From NCBI RefSeq assembly GCF_037893185.1, contig NZ_CP140772.1:3100001-3164000 (forward strand): 64,000 nt of DNA, written 5' to 3'. The DNA comes from Chitinophaga sp. 180180018-3 (GTDB lineage: Bacteria > Bacteroidota > Bacteroidia > Chitinophagales > Chitinophagaceae). Numbering within the stretch: the stretch's first letter is position 1; the number at the start of each line of letters is the position of its first letter. Below, one piece after another: positions 1 to 8,726 of the stretch. The translations under genes were made by a program, and so were the position numbers. The notes under the pieces are model-generated. The model made no database searches. It saw nothing but the letters and a program-made list of their open reading frames with translations, and was not told the DNA's origin.

Positions 1-66
1 CGTCAGAGTGGGGTAGTGCCTGCGCATCAGCTACTGCCTATCCTGCAGCAGAAAATCGGCTCCTGA
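1..66 (+). CDS. Possible C-terminal fragment of a plus-strand gene
   Basis: Frame 1 is open from the left edge and ends at a TGA at 64-66, 12 bases before the stop of the convergent lipoprotein gene. The visible residues end in HQLLPILQQKIGS. Only about 21 residues are visible, so the family cannot be named. The convergent spacing fits a real gene end, but so short an open frame could be chance. Confidence 0.3.
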   Translation, partial: RQSGVVPAHQLLPILQQKIGS

Positions 67-78
67 GCACCGGCATCT

Positions 79-1239
79 TTAGAAACTATTGTAGAACACT
101 TCCAGATCCCGGCTGAGCTTATCATATATAGGCCGGGTGAACTCCATAAACAGGTCCGATGGCGGAGGAGGCGGTATATCACGGCCGCCGATCAGTAATT
201 TGTCTTCATCACTCAACGCCCTTGCATCTCCTCTATACGTGCCAAACTGATTTTGCCAGGTATAACTTCCCGGAATGCGATCGCTTCTTAATAACTGACC
301 GTTGGTAGTGTTGGTGATCTGGTAATCCAGCAACCCCCTGGATACTACTGTTTTTTTGGTAATGAACAGGGTGGCTCTCACAGTTTCATAAAGATCGATC
401 ACCCTGCCGCTTGTATCTTTGGTGCTGCCTGTTACAATTTCTTTTGAAACATCGCGCTGGAAGCGGTCTACATAGGTTTGTCCCACTTCAAAATCGTAAA
501 ATCTTAACGCTATATATTCATCCGGGCGGATGTTATCGTTCCTGGCAATGCGTTCGTCGTAGAATTGAACAAACTGGTTAATATTACGTGTTTGCAGATT
601 TCTCACGAGATAATCCCGGAACTGGTCGGCACTGAACTGGAAGAATGGGGAGCGTACTTCGATCTGACTTACCACCACGTTGATAACCCCCAGCTGGAAG
701 GCTTCATCGCGGCGTTCTTTCGCATCGCGGTAATTGGGAACCAGTTTGAGCGCAGCCGCAAATTCATCATAGGCCTGTCGTGCGCTGGTCTTATCTCCCC
801 GGTCGAGCAGGGTCATGCCCCTGTCGTACCGCGCCTCTGCAGCATTTTCCTGTGCTCCAGTGATGGCATCCCGGTAATCTTTTGGTTGTACCAGCCGCAT
901 GGCAGCAGGGGAGCTGTGAATAGCCGTATACAGCTGCTGTAACGCCCTGTATTCAGTTCTTACATTTTCCCATTTAAGTTGATTATTGGAACGGAGAAAA
1001 GCATTTACCCTGCCTTCATGGATTTCCTGTGCGTGATCATAGGCGGGAGCCAGTAATCGGGCTGCCGTTTCATCCTGTGGCTTGCGCTGTAGTTTTTTTA
1101 CAAATGCCAGCACGGCGTCATCATATCTGCCTTTATTATATAATTTTTCTCCCGATTTGCAGGATAGGAATAATACATACAAAATAACGGTAGTTGCTCG
1201 CAGCAGTAGCCAGGGCAATGGTTTTCTCATGGGGTTCAT
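79..1239 (-). CDS. TPR-containing lipoprotein
   Basis: This is a predicted lipoprotein of 386 residues. The N-terminus has two arginines or lysines, a hydrophobic stretch and a lipobox-like LFLSC at about residues 23-27, so it should be lipid-anchored in the periplasm or outer membrane. Residues of about 30-180 are alpha-helical with TPR-like periodicity (LYNKGRYDDAVLAF; YDRGMTLLDRGDKTSA). The C-terminal 200 residues look beta-rich and end in a proline run (PPPPPS). It lies 20 bases downstream of smpB on the same strand and is probably co-transcribed. The family appears Bacteroidota-restricted and has no function that can be read from sequence. Confidence 0.75.
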   Translation of the reverse strand: MNPMRKPLPWLLLRATTVILYVLFLSCKSGEKLYNKGRYDDAVLAFVKKLQRKPQDETAARLLAPAYDHAQEIHEGRVNAFLRSNNQLKWENVRTEYRALQQLYTAIHSSPAAMRLVQPKDYRDAITGAQENAAEARYDRGMTLLDRGDKTSARQAYDEFAAALKLVPNYRDAKERRDEAFQLGVINVVVSQIEVRSPFFQFSADQFRDYLVRNLQTRNINQFVQFYDERIARNDNIRPDEYIALRFYDFEVGQTYVDRFQRDVSKEIVTGSTKDTSGRVIDLYETVRATLFITKKTVVSRGLLDYQITNTTNGQLLRSDRIPGSYTWQNQFGTYRGDARALSDEDKLLIGGRDIPPPPPSDLFMEFTRPIYDKLSRDLEVFYNSF

Positions 1240-1259
1240 ATATGAGGTCTGTTTGCAGG

Positions 1260-1697
1260 TTATTTATATTGCCGTCTTAATTCGCGGTCGGCTTCCCGTT
1301 GCTTGATAGAATCCCGCTTATCGTGTAGTTTTTTACCTCTGCCTACTCCGATTTCCATTTTTGCCAATCCTTTATCGGAGACGAATATACGCAGTGGTAT
1401 GATCGTATAGCCCCGGTCTTTGAGCCTGTTTTCGATTTTTCTCAATTCCCGTTTTGTCAATAACAGCTTGCGTTCCCGTAAAGGGTCATGATTAAAAGAA
1501 GTACCATGAGAATAGTGTGCGATATGCAGACTTCTCACATATAACTCTCCTTTGTTAAAATAGCAGAATGAATCATTAAAGCTCACTTTCCCGGCACGGA
1601 TCGACTTTATTTCAGTGCCCAGCAAAACCATCCCTGCAACGTATTTATCTTCAATTGCGTACTCGTAATATGCCGATCTGTTCTTTAACTCCGCCAT
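1260..1697 (-). CDS. smpB: SsrA-binding protein SmpB
   Basis: SmpB binds tmRNA and delivers it to stalled ribosomes for trans-translation in the cytoplasm. The 145-residue length fits the family. The conserved core is visible: NRSAYYEYAIEDKYVAGM, then GTEIKSIRAGKVSF and the GRGKKLHDKR segment, with the basic, otherwise disordered tail (READRELRRQYK) that enters the ribosomal decoding site. The tmRNA gene itself is not in this window. The start codon lies just inside an intergenic inverted repeat, so its mRNA leader would contain part of that structure. Identification is firm. Confidence 0.96.
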   Translation of the reverse strand: MAELKNRSAYYEYAIEDKYVAGMVLLGTEIKSIRAGKVSFNDSFCYFNKGELYVRSLHIAHYSHGTSFNHDPLRERKLLLTKRELRKIENRLKDRGYTIIPLRIFVSDKGLAKMEIGVGRGKKLHDKRDSIKQREADRELRRQYK

Positions 1698-1725
1698 AGT
1701 TGTGGAATTACGAATTAGGAATTAG

Positions 1726-1807
1726 GAATTACGAATTATAAGCGGAGAGTTAAGCGAACACTGATATATTAATACCCGCTAACATCTCCGCTTATAATTC
1801 GTAATTC
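1726..1807. repeat. Intergenic inverted repeat, copy A
   Basis: Perfect 23-bp arms lie at 1726-1748 and 1785-1807. Inside them is a second pair, GTTAAGCG (1749-1756) and CGCTAAC (1777-1783), around a 20-nt AT-rich loop. The outer left side carries further AATTACG/AATTAGG units from about 1705. The right arm runs to the accD stop codon (TAA on the minus strand at 1815-1817). It belongs to a six-copy family in this window (copies A-F). Confidence 0.85.
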
Positions 1808-1814
1808 GTAATTC

Positions 1815-2663
1815 TTAATTTTTAAAAAGCGTTAGCAAACTTGCCAACTTCGTCTTTAATTCTTTCCTGTCCATGATAAAATCCAGGAAGCCATGCTCCA
1901 ACAGGAACTCTGCGCTCTGGAAACCGGCAGGCAAATCTTTTTTAATAGTTTCTTTAATGATCCTGGGGCCTGCAAAACCAATCAGGGCGCCTGGTTCCGC
2001 GATGTTCAGATCACCCAGCATAGCAAAGGAAGCGGTTACACCTCCCGTGGTAGGGTCTGTCATCAGGGAAATATAAGGCAGCCTGGCATCTGCCAGCTGC
2101 GTTAATTTGGCGGAAGTTTTCGCCATCTGCATCAGAGAGAATGCACTCTCCATCATACGCGCACCACCCGATTTGGAAATGATCATCAGGGGCATTTTGT
2201 GTACAATGCAGTAATCGATGGAACGGGCAATTTTTTCACCTACTACAGAACCCATAGAGCCGCCAATGAAACTAAAGTCCATACTGGCCACTACCAGGTT
2301 ATTGCCACCGACTTTGCCCACACCCACCTGCATTGCATCTTTCAAACCCGATTTTTTCTGAGCATCCTTCAACCGCTCACTGTATGGTTTCAGGTCTTTA
2401 AAGCCCAGAAAATCCGTTGGGTAAATATTGGGGAACAGTTCCTCGAACTGATTGTTGTCGAAAATAATTTCAAAATACTCTGAAGAATTTATCCTGTTGT
2501 GATAATTACATTTATCACAAACATAGAAATGCTCCTTCAAATCCTTAACAGTGGTGGTTTTTTTACAGTTAGGACACTTGTGCCACAACCCATCCGGTGC
2601 TTCTTTCTTTTCACTGGTGGAGGTTGAAATGCCTTGTTTAATTCGCTTAAACCAGCTTGACAT
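1815..2663 (-). CDS. accD: Acetyl-CoA carboxylase carboxyltransferase subunit beta
   Basis: AccD is the beta half of the carboxyltransferase that moves CO2 from biotin-BCCP to acetyl-CoA to give malonyl-CoA, the first step of fatty-acid synthesis. The 282 residues begin with a zinc ribbon (Cys30, Cys33, Cys49, Cys52) followed by the crotonase-like fold with SGGARMMES and the GFAGPRII segment. The length is normal for the family. accA is not in the window. The last codons and stop (KN*) lie in the AATTACG-rich flank of repeat A. A TATCTTGC promoter-like box lies 30 bases upstream of the start. Confidence 0.96.
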   Translation of the reverse strand: MSSWFKRIKQGISTSTSEKKEAPDGLWHKCPNCKKTTTVKDLKEHFYVCDKCNYHNRINSSEYFEIIFDNNQFEELFPNIYPTDFLGFKDLKPYSERLKDAQKKSGLKDAMQVGVGKVGGNNLVVASMDFSFIGGSMGSVVGEKIARSIDYCIVHKMPLMIISKSGGARMMESAFSLMQMAKTSAKLTQLADARLPYISLMTDPTTGGVTASFAMLGDLNIAEPGALIGFAGPRIIKETIKKDLPAGFQSAEFLLEHGFLDFIMDRKELKTKLASLLTLFKN

Positions 2664-2692
2664 ATTCTACTATTAGATTAGAAAATAGTGGT

Positions 2693-2700
2693 GCAAGATA
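2693..2700 (-). promoter_or_regulatory. Candidate -7 box of accD
   Basis: The minus strand reads TATCTTGC, a TAnnTTGC variant of the Bacteroidota TAnnTTTG box, about 30 bases upstream of the accD start. One T is missing relative to the consensus, and no clear -33 TTTG was found. Confidence 0.35.
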
Positions 2701-2739
2701 CGAATTATCGCATAAAGCCAAAAAAAAGCATCCTATAAA

Positions 2740-2836
2740 AAGCATAATAAAAAAAGCTATTATAACGGATACTTAGCGATATATACATTAAATATACGCT
2801 TATATCTCTGTTATAATAGCTTTTTTCTTTATGCTT
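2740..2836. repeat. Intergenic inverted repeat, copy B
   Basis: Arms of 27 bp (2740-2766 and 2810-2836) match at 25 positions. Inside, CTTAGCG (2772-2778) and CGCTTA (2797-2802) flank an 18-nt AT loop. It lies between the aldolase stop (2857) and the accD start. On the minus strand the first arm of the hairpin is followed by a loop and then AT-rich sequence, so it may end aldolase transcription. Confidence 0.75.
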
Positions 2837-2856
2837 CAGGCGTTATCCCGCCTTTA

Positions 2857-3924
2857 TTACGCATTTCTGTTGATGCAATTCAGATCTTTGAACGCTTCTT
2901 CCAGACGCTTTACAAAGGTTTCTTCTCCTTTGCGCAGCCATACGCGCGGATCATAGTATTTTTTGTTAGGCTTGTCGGCACCTTCCGGGTTACCCAGCTG
3001 GGCCTGCAGGTATTCTTTCTTCGCTTCATAGTAGTCGTGAATACCTTCCCAGAATGCCCACTGCATGTCGGTATCGATGTTCATCTTGATTACACCATAT
3101 CCCAGTGCTTCAGCGATCTGATGTTTCGGAGAACCGCTACCACCATGGAATACGTAGTAAACAGGTTTCGCTGCAGTTTGGAATTTCTCACGGATGTATT
3201 CCTGGCTGTTGTGCAGGATCACCGGACGCAGCTCTACGTTACCCGGAGAGTAAACGCCATGTACGTTACCGAATGCAGCCGCTACTGTAAAGCGGGGACC
3301 TACTTTCGACAGTGTTTCGTAAGCAAAAGCCACATCTTCCGGCTGAGTATAGAGCTTGGAGTTGTCTACACCAGAGTTGTCTACACCGTCTTCTTCACCA
3401 CCGGTTACGCCCAGCTCAATTTCGATGGACATACCCAGCTTATTCATTCTTTCGAAATATTTGTGAGAGATTTCGATATTCTCGTGAATAGGTTCTTCAG
3501 ACAGGTCCAGCATGTGAGAGCTGAACAGCGGCTGGCCGTGGAGTTTATGGAATTCTTCACCGGCGGTCAGCAGGCCGTCGATCCAGGGCAGCCATTTTTT
3601 AGCAGCATGGTCGGTGTGTAAAACCACCGGTACGCCGTAATATTTAGCTACTTCATGTACGTGCCTGGCGCCAGAGATACCACCGGCAATGTTAGCCTGG
3701 AGCTTATCGTTAGGCATGCCTTTTCCGGCAAAAAACTGTGCACCACCGTTAGAAAACTGAATGATCACTGGTGAATTCACCTTAGCAGCTGTTTCCAGTA
3801 CCGCATTCACGGAGTTGGTTCCCACTACATTCACGGCAGGCATTGCAAATCCGTTGTCTTTGGCATCGTTATACAGCGCATCCAGCTCTTCGCCGAATAA
3901 TACGCCAGCTCTGTATTTTCCCAT
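2857..3924 (-). CDS. fbaA: Class II fructose-bisphosphate aldolase
   Basis: This zinc enzyme splits fructose 1,6-bisphosphate into dihydroxyacetone phosphate and glyceraldehyde 3-phosphate in glycolysis, or runs in reverse in gluconeogenesis. At 355 residues it matches the class IIA (FbaA) length. Zinc-binding HTDH, the acidic loop with GVTGGEEDGVDNS, and the FHGGSGSP phosphate-binding loop are present. The GVDNS pentapeptide occurs twice in a row, a small local duplication. A TATATTTG box lies 33-40 bases upstream of the start. It appears monocistronic, with repeat B downstream. Confidence 0.96.
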   Translation of the reverse strand: MGKYRAGVLFGEELDALYNDAKDNGFAMPAVNVVGTNSVNAVLETAAKVNSPVIIQFSNGGAQFFAGKGMPNDKLQANIAGGISGARHVHEVAKYYGVPVVLHTDHAAKKWLPWIDGLLTAGEEFHKLHGQPLFSSHMLDLSEEPIHENIEISHKYFERMNKLGMSIEIELGVTGGEEDGVDNSGVDNSKLYTQPEDVAFAYETLSKVGPRFTVAAAFGNVHGVYSPGNVELRPVILHNSQEYIREKFQTAAKPVYYVFHGGSGSPKHQIAEALGYGVIKMNIDTDMQWAFWEGIHDYYEAKKEYLQAQLGNPEGADKPNKKYYDPRVWLRKGEETFVKRLEEAFKDLNCINRNA

Positions 3925-3956
3925 ACTCTGATATGTGTTTTAATTTTTTTGGTGAG

Positions 3957-3964
3957 CAAATATA
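3957..3964 (-). promoter_or_regulatory. Promoter -7 box of the aldolase gene
   Basis: The minus strand reads TATATTTG followed by C, an exact TAnnTTTG match. Transcription should begin close to 3950, giving a leader of about 25 nt. A TTTTCG tract about 25 bases farther upstream could serve as the -33 element. Confidence 0.65.
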
Positions 3965-4046
3965 AGGAGTTAAATAGAAGATTTATAGCGAAAAGTAAGC
4001 GCTTATGTATTAAATCCCGGAATCAGGGGGTGATATTTCATAATAA

Positions 4047-4082
4047 TGCCGCACGGCTCCGTATTCCGGAACGCGTGCGGCA
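4047..4082 (-). terminator. Hairpin after the Rieske gene
   Basis: TGCCGCACG (4047-4055) pairs perfectly with CGTGCGGCA (4074-4082). A short inner TCCG/CGGA stem sits in the loop. It lies 29 bases past the Rieske gene stop on the minus strand. The following T tract is weak, so termination is inferred mainly from position. Confidence 0.5.
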
Positions 4083-4110
4083 CCAGGTTATGGAGGTGCG
4101 GGATGGATGG

Positions 4111-4548
4111 CTAACTGATGGTTAACACATTCCCATCCACTTTTATTGTATAGGGAGTTAATGCCACCGTTGCAGGCCCGGTGTTAACGGCGCCGGAGGT
4201 GCTATACCGGCTTCCATGGCCGCAGGGCGCATTACATTCTATTAAATGAGTTGTGTTGTTGTAAGTAGCAACGGTGCAACCCTGATGGGTGCACGTACTG
4301 GAAAGCGCAGAGAAATCGGCCGACGTATTGCCGCTGCCCGTACGGATGACGATCACGCCATTGGATATCTTGAAATCCCCGACATTAGTCAGGTCTGAAT
4401 TAAGGTTCAGTGTAACCTTGGCATTGCCGCCACCAGGCGGAGCAGGAGCAGGGTTGGAGGAACTCCCTTTGCTGCAGGCCGCCAGTCCTGCTGTACAGGC
4501 TAATGCCAATGTTAACCCAAGATTGGAAACAAAATCTCTTCTTTCCAT
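4111..4548 (-). CDS. Rieske-type [2Fe-2S] lipoprotein with an atypical second motif
   Basis: This is a small (145 aa) exported Rieske-domain protein. The N-terminus has a Tat-like RRDF followed by a hydrophobic stretch and the lipobox LAAC at residues 22-25, then a Gly/Pro/Ser linker, so it should be a lipid-anchored envelope electron-transfer protein. The first cluster motif, CTHQGC, is canonical. The second is not: where CPCHGS is expected the protein reads CNAPCGHGSRY, so the Cys-to-His spacing is C-x-H or C-x5-H rather than C-x2-H. The flanking fold (STSGAVNTGPA) is conserved. It follows a binding protein and cystathionine beta-synthase on the same strand, 57 bases away; the redox partner is unknown. 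Confidence 0.8.
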   Translation of the reverse strand: MERRDFVSNLGLTLALACTAGLAACSKGSSSNPAPAPPGGGNAKVTLNLNSDLTNVGDFKISNGVIVIRTGSGNTSADFSALSSTCTHQGCTVATYNNTTHLIECNAPCGHGSRYSTSGAVNTGPATVALTPYTIKVDGNVLTIS

Positions 4549-4605
4549 AAAGTTGCGTTTTCGTAATTGTACGCAACCGAGAGAAGCGGCGTTGCCTCAA
4601 CGTGA

Positions 4606-5382
4606 TTATTTATTTTGGAGAGACATAAAATAAGCAGGCGCCTCCAGCAACCGGCTGCCATACCAGGAAAACATTTCGCCATCTACCAGCTGTATGGTTG
4701 CATCTGGTAATATGGCCTGTACTGCGGCTATATGTTTTTCCCGGAAGGGGTAGGGTTCGGAAGATAACAACACGCGGCGGCATCCGCTTTGGGCAAGCTG
4801 TGCCAGGTCTATGGCCGGATACCGCAGCTGTTCGCCAAAAACATTCCTGAAACCGCAGCGCAGCATCATCTGATGTATAAACGTATCTCCACCTGCCACC
4901 ATCCAGGGATCCCGCCAGATGAAATAGGCCGCAGGCATAGGATCTGGCACTGGCATTAGTGCAGAAAATCCTGCCGCAATTTTTTCTACCAGTATCTCTG
5001 CCCCGGAAGCCCGCCCGGTGATTGCTCCCACACCCCGGATCATTTCGTAGGCATCTTCCAGCGTCTGTATATTACTGACCCATACCGGGTAATCTTTCAT
5101 CAGGGCTTCTACTTCCGATGCCAGGTTCTCTTCTTTATTGGCGATGATCAGATCCGGCTGCAGCTGCTGTATAATATCCGCATGAATGTTTTTGGTGCCC
5201 CCCACCCGTGTTTTCTCACGAAACCACGTTAACGGATGTACGCAGAATTTAGTAATGCCTACGACTTCTGCATCCAGCCCCAGCGTGTATAACAGCTCGG
5301 TCTGCGATGGCACCAGCGAAACGATACGTTGCGGCTGTTTATCCAGTATTATCTGCCTGTTCAGCTGATCAGTAAAAATCAT
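4606..5382 (-). CDS. Helical-backbone metal-receptor (BtuF-like) protein without signal peptide
   Basis: The 258 residues match the periplasmic-binding-protein type III fold used for cobalamin and siderophores: RIVSLVPSQTELLYTLGLDAEVVGIT at the start (quoted here in part), then VGGTKNIHADIIQQLQPDLIIANKEEN. No signal peptide or lipobox precedes the fold; the protein starts directly at MIFTDQLNRQ. It may therefore act in the cytoplasm, or the true start is missed, though an upstream extension would run into the cystathionine beta-synthase gene that ends 9 bases earlier. No ABC permease or ATPase is nearby. Coupling to a PLP enzyme is noted but its meaning is unknown. Confidence 0.78.
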   Translation of the reverse strand: MIFTDQLNRQIILDKQPQRIVSLVPSQTELLYTLGLDAEVVGITKFCVHPLTWFREKTRVGGTKNIHADIIQQLQPDLIIANKEENLASEVEALMKDYPVWVSNIQTLEDAYEMIRGVGAITGRASGAEILVEKIAAGFSALMPVPDPMPAAYFIWRDPWMVAGGDTFIHQMMLRCGFRNVFGEQLRYPAIDLAQLAQSGCRRVLLSSEPYPFREKHIAAVQAILPDATIQLVDGEMFSWYGSRLLEAPAYFMSLQNK

Positions 5383-5391
5383 GATAACCTT

Positions 5392-6753
5392 TTATCTTCC
5401 CAACGCCTGAATGATGTCGTATTTTGTGATGATGTGATGATGACCGCTTTCATCTTTGGTAAGCACGGCGCCGTTTTCCCTGTTGATGTAAACGGCCAGC
5501 TTTTCTATGGGCGTATCGAGAGCTACCATCGGGAAAGGCGGCTGCATCACGGTTTGTACGCTGGCATCTTTCAGATGTACATCATCGATCAGGCGGCTGA
5601 ATAAACCGCTTTCAGACACCGAGCCCGCGATAGTTCCGTTCTGTTCAACCGGGATATGCTCGATATCATATTTTCTCATCCGGGCGATAGCCTCACTTAC
5701 TTTTTCGCCTGCGCCGATAGTGACCAGGGGCTGGCCTTTGCGGCCATTTACCACATCTCTCACGGTTTTTACATCCAGGAAACCACGCTCGAGCATCCAC
5801 TGGTCGTTGTATATCTTGCCTACATAGCGGCTGCCGTGATCATGAAAGATTACCACTACCACATCCGATGGCTTCAGCGCTGCCTTCAACTGCAATAGCC
5901 CTGCTATGGCCGATCCGGCGGAGTAACCAACGAATATCCCTTCTTCCTTTGTAATTCTTCTTGCCATCACTGCTGCGTCCTTGTCGGTCACTTTTTCGAA
6001 TTTGTCGATCACTTTCATATCATAGTTCTCCGGCACAAAATCTTCTCCGATACCTTCTGTGATATAAGGATACACTTCATTCATATCCAGTACACCCGTG
6101 TCGAAATACTTCTTCAGCAGTGAACCGTAACTATCGATCGCCCACACTTTGATGGCAGGATTCTTTTCTTTCAGGTATTTGCCCGTGCCGGTAACGGTAC
6201 CGCCCGTGCCGGTGGCTACTACGAGGTGTGTGATCTTTCCGCCCGTCTGTTCCCAGATTTCCGGTCCTGTTTGCTCATAGTGCGCATCGCGGTTGGCGAG
6301 ATTATCGTACTGATTAACATAAAAAGAATTGGGTATTTCTTTAGCCAGGCGCTTCGATACTGAGTAGTAGGAGCGTGGATCTTCCGGTTCCACATTGGTT
6401 GGGCATACAATTACTTCCGCACCTACGGCTTTGAGTATGTCCACTTTCTCTTTAGACTGTTTGTCGGTAGTGGTAAAGATACACTTGTAACCCCTGACGA
6501 TGGCCGTCAGCGCCAGCCCCATACCGGTGTTGCCCGATGTACCTTCTATGATGGTGCCGCCCGGCTTCAGCCATCCGTTTTGCTCGGCAACGTCTACCAT
6601 TTTAACGGCCATACGGTCTTTGATAGAGTTACCCGGGTTAAAAAACTCGACTTTAGCAAGCACCTGACAGGGGAGTGTGGCAGTGACCCGGTGCAACTTT
6701 ACCATTGGGGTGTTTCCTATCGTTTCAAGAATGTTTTCCTTGTACATAGTCAT
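5392..6753 (-). CDS. Cystathionine beta-synthase (PLP domain plus CBS pair)
   Basis: A 453-residue enzyme of the beta-family of PLP enzymes that condenses serine (or an activated serine) with homocysteine to cystathionine, or acts as a cysteine synthase. The PLP lysine is K45 in NPGNSIKDRM; the phosphate-binding loop is GTSGNTGMG and the later GTGGT loop is present. Residues of about 335-450 form two CBS motifs, which in relatives bind adenosyl ligands. The haem-binding N-terminus of the human enzyme is absent. It is probably the first gene of an operon with the BtuF-like and Rieske genes. Confidence 0.92.
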   Translation of the reverse strand: MTMYKENILETIGNTPMVKLHRVTATLPCQVLAKVEFFNPGNSIKDRMAVKMVDVAEQNGWLKPGGTIIEGTSGNTGMGLALTAIVRGYKCIFTTTDKQSKEKVDILKAVGAEVIVCPTNVEPEDPRSYYSVSKRLAKEIPNSFYVNQYDNLANRDAHYEQTGPEIWEQTGGKITHLVVATGTGGTVTGTGKYLKEKNPAIKVWAIDSYGSLLKKYFDTGVLDMNEVYPYITEGIGEDFVPENYDMKVIDKFEKVTDKDAAVMARRITKEEGIFVGYSAGSAIAGLLQLKAALKPSDVVVVIFHDHGSRYVGKIYNDQWMLERGFLDVKTVRDVVNGRKGQPLVTIGAGEKVSEAIARMRKYDIEHIPVEQNGTIAGSVSESGLFSRLIDDVHLKDASVQTVMQPPFPMVALDTPIEKLAVYINRENGAVLTKDESGHHHIITKYDIIQALGR

Positions 6754-7067
6754 AGATTATTTTGATGTTGTATGATGATATGCAATAGGTGGCGATTTCA
6801 GCGAAGGTTAAATTTTTTTTACTAAATTACAAAGATTAGCTCAAATGGTGATTTTAACGGCGTTTTGAATGAAAGAGGACGATAGTTAAGGCCTGATATC
6901 AACAAAATATGGCGCCCCTTTTTCCTACCCACACAGGGTTATTAACGAAAGAATAATATTAACGGGTTAAACCGCGGCTATATTGACACACAGTGCTGAT
7001 TGAATGCTTCTTTTGAAAGCCCACGCCTGTATTTGAAGAAAAAGATATTTACTTTGCACCAAATTTT
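6754..7067. other. Divergent intergenic region (CBS gene / ECF sigma gene)
   Basis: These 314 bases separate divergent genes and must hold both promoters. For the sigma gene the best box is at 7050-7057. For the cystathionine beta-synthase side the minus strand contains AATCTTTG near 6822-6829, one mismatch from TAnnTTTG. No strong hairpin or repeat was found. Confidence 0.5.
7050..7057 (+). promoter_or_regulatory. Candidate -7 box of the ECF sigma gene
   Basis: TACTTTGC is a TAnnTTGC variant ending 10 bases before the ATG at 7068. Transcription from it would give a nearly leaderless mRNA. No convincing -33 partner is seen. Confidence 0.35.
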
Positions 7068-7643
7068 ATGAGCACCAGATATACAACTGAATTGACTGAT
7101 AAAGATCTCTTTCTTCGTATCCAGCATGCTGATATGAAGGCTTTCGATCTGTTGTATAAAAAATATTGGCATCCGTTATTCAGCTTTGCTAATAAATTAC
7201 TCCGGTCTTATGATGATGCGCAGGATATTGTACAAACGGTATTTATTTCCGTCTGGGAGCGGCGCGAAACCCTTACTATACGGCAGTCCGTTGAAAGTTA
7301 TCTTTTCCAGGCAGTGCGTTTCCAATCGCTTAAAAAACTGGACTTACTTTTAAGTTCCCCCGAGCAGATAGACAGAGTAAAGGAAGAATTACTGCCAATA
7401 TTTAATGACATCCTGAATCGTATGCAGGAGAAGGATTTGTTTAAGCAGATACAAAAGGAAATATCCGGTCTTTCTCCCCGCACACAGGAAATATTTTTGC
7501 TGAGCAGGCAATATAAACTAAGTATTGCGGAGATCTCTTTAAAATTGGGAATCTCAGAACAAACCGTTAAAAACCAGCTCCATATTGCATTGAAAGCCCT
7601 GCGGCATAGCATTGCGCTGATCCTGATTCTCTACTCCAATTGA
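7068..7643 (+). CDS. ECF RNA polymerase sigma factor, FecI-like
   Basis: A 191-residue sigma-70 family factor with region 2 (AFDLLYKKYWHPLFSFANKL, then DDAQDIVQTVFISVWERR) and region 4 helix-turn-helix (LSIAEISLKLGISEQTVKNQ). It ends in a short hydrophobic tail (IALILILYSN). In Bacteroidota such factors are held by a FecR-type anti-sigma and released when an outer-membrane receptor binds its ligand. The next two genes are exactly those partners, so it probably drives transcription of the receptor locus that follows. Confidence 0.93.
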   Translation: MSTRYTTELTDKDLFLRIQHADMKAFDLLYKKYWHPLFSFANKLLRSYDDAQDIVQTVFISVWERRETLTIRQSVESYLFQAVRFQSLKKLDLLLSSPEQIDRVKEELLPIFNDILNRMQEKDLFKQIQKEISGLSPRTQEIFLLSRQYKLSIAEISLKLGISEQTVKNQLHIALKALRHSIALILILYSN

Positions 7644-7722
7644 TTTGGTAACAATTCCTTAACCTGATTTTACCGGTACTACGCCTCCTCTTTTAGAACA
7701 TACTATCAGAGAACCGTCTATC

Positions 7723-8691
7723 ATGAATCTGCAGAGGTTAAAAAGTATTGTAAATAATTACCTGTCCGGCCAATCTTCGACAGAAGATAAGGCCATCGTT
7801 GAGCAGTGGTTTAAAGAAGCCAGAGAGGCGGCTGATAAGGATGCCGACCTGGGACAATATGAGGAAAGAAAAGCGACTGCTTTAAATAATATTAAAGCCG
7901 TTATTGGGACCGGTTATACAGGGAGAACAAATAATTCTTCCCAAAGCAGGTTACGTTACCTGAGATGGGCCGCCGCAGCCTGCCTAGTGAGCGTCGTATG
8001 TACCGGGTATTTGTTCAGAAATGAACTGAGGGATATGATAACTCCACCTGTCATATATACCATTGCAACTAATCAGCATCAGATCAGGGAAGTGCTATTG
8101 CCCGACAGTTCTGTTGTTGTGCTGAATGTTAACAGCCAGCTTCGTTATCCCGCGAAATTTACCAGCAGCAGGAAGGTGGAGCTTAACGGCGAAGCTTTTT
8201 TTGATATCAGAAAGAACCCCGATACCAGGTTTACGGTGAAAGCATCGCATCTGAATGTGAATGTATTAGGAACTTCGTTTGTTGTGTCAGATGCAGGCTC
8301 CAATGAATCGGCCAGGGTAGAAGTTAAAACAGGGCGTGTGCAGATTACCATTCCTGGTATGCAGCAACAACAGCTTCCTGTACTGTTACCCAGCCAGCAA
8401 TATACTTATGCAGTGCAACGCAGAGAAGGTAAAGTAGATAGTAATGTGACTGTCGATACTGAATGGACTTCACAATTGCTGGTATTCAGGAACACTCCGC
8501 TAAGGGATGTGTTTTCCGCCATAGCGGAAAGTTTGCAGGTGAAGATCGTTTCCCGCAATAATGACATTAATCAGCGAACGTTTACCGGTTCTTTTTTGAA
8601 AGAAGATAACATTGCGGAAATTCTCAAAATCCTTACCCTTTCTTACGGATTGAAAATAAAACAAACCGGTAATCTGATTGAGGTGAACTAA
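7723..8691 (+). CDS. FecR-family anti-sigma factor
   Basis: A single-pass inner-membrane protein of 322 residues. The cytoplasmic part (about 1-88) would bind the sigma factor. One membrane helix lies at about 88-110 (WAAAACLVSVVCTGYLF). The periplasmic FecR domain follows (EVLLPDSSVVVLNVNSQLRYP, quoted in part, then GEAFFDI and VLGTSFVV). The last 70 residues resemble the DUF4974/STN-like domain (LRDVFSAIAESLQVKIV). It should sense occupancy of the downstream TonB-dependent receptor through that receptor's STN domain. It lies 79 bases after the sigma gene. Confidence 0.93.
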   Translation: MNLQRLKSIVNNYLSGQSSTEDKAIVEQWFKEAREAADKDADLGQYEERKATALNNIKAVIGTGYTGRTNNSSQSRLRYLRWAAAACLVSVVCTGYLFRNELRDMITPPVIYTIATNQHQIREVLLPDSSVVVLNVNSQLRYPAKFTSSRKVELNGEAFFDIRKNPDTRFTVKASHLNVNVLGTSFVVSDAGSNESARVEVKTGRVQITIPGMQQQQLPVLLPSQQYTYAVQRREGKVDSNVTVDTEWTSQLLVFRNTPLRDVFSAIAESLQVKIVSRNNDINQRTFTGSFLKEDNIAEILKILTLSYGLKIKQTGNLIEVN

Positions 8692-8726
8692 CTCCAACAC
8701 ATATACGAAAAAATATTTTTTAAATC

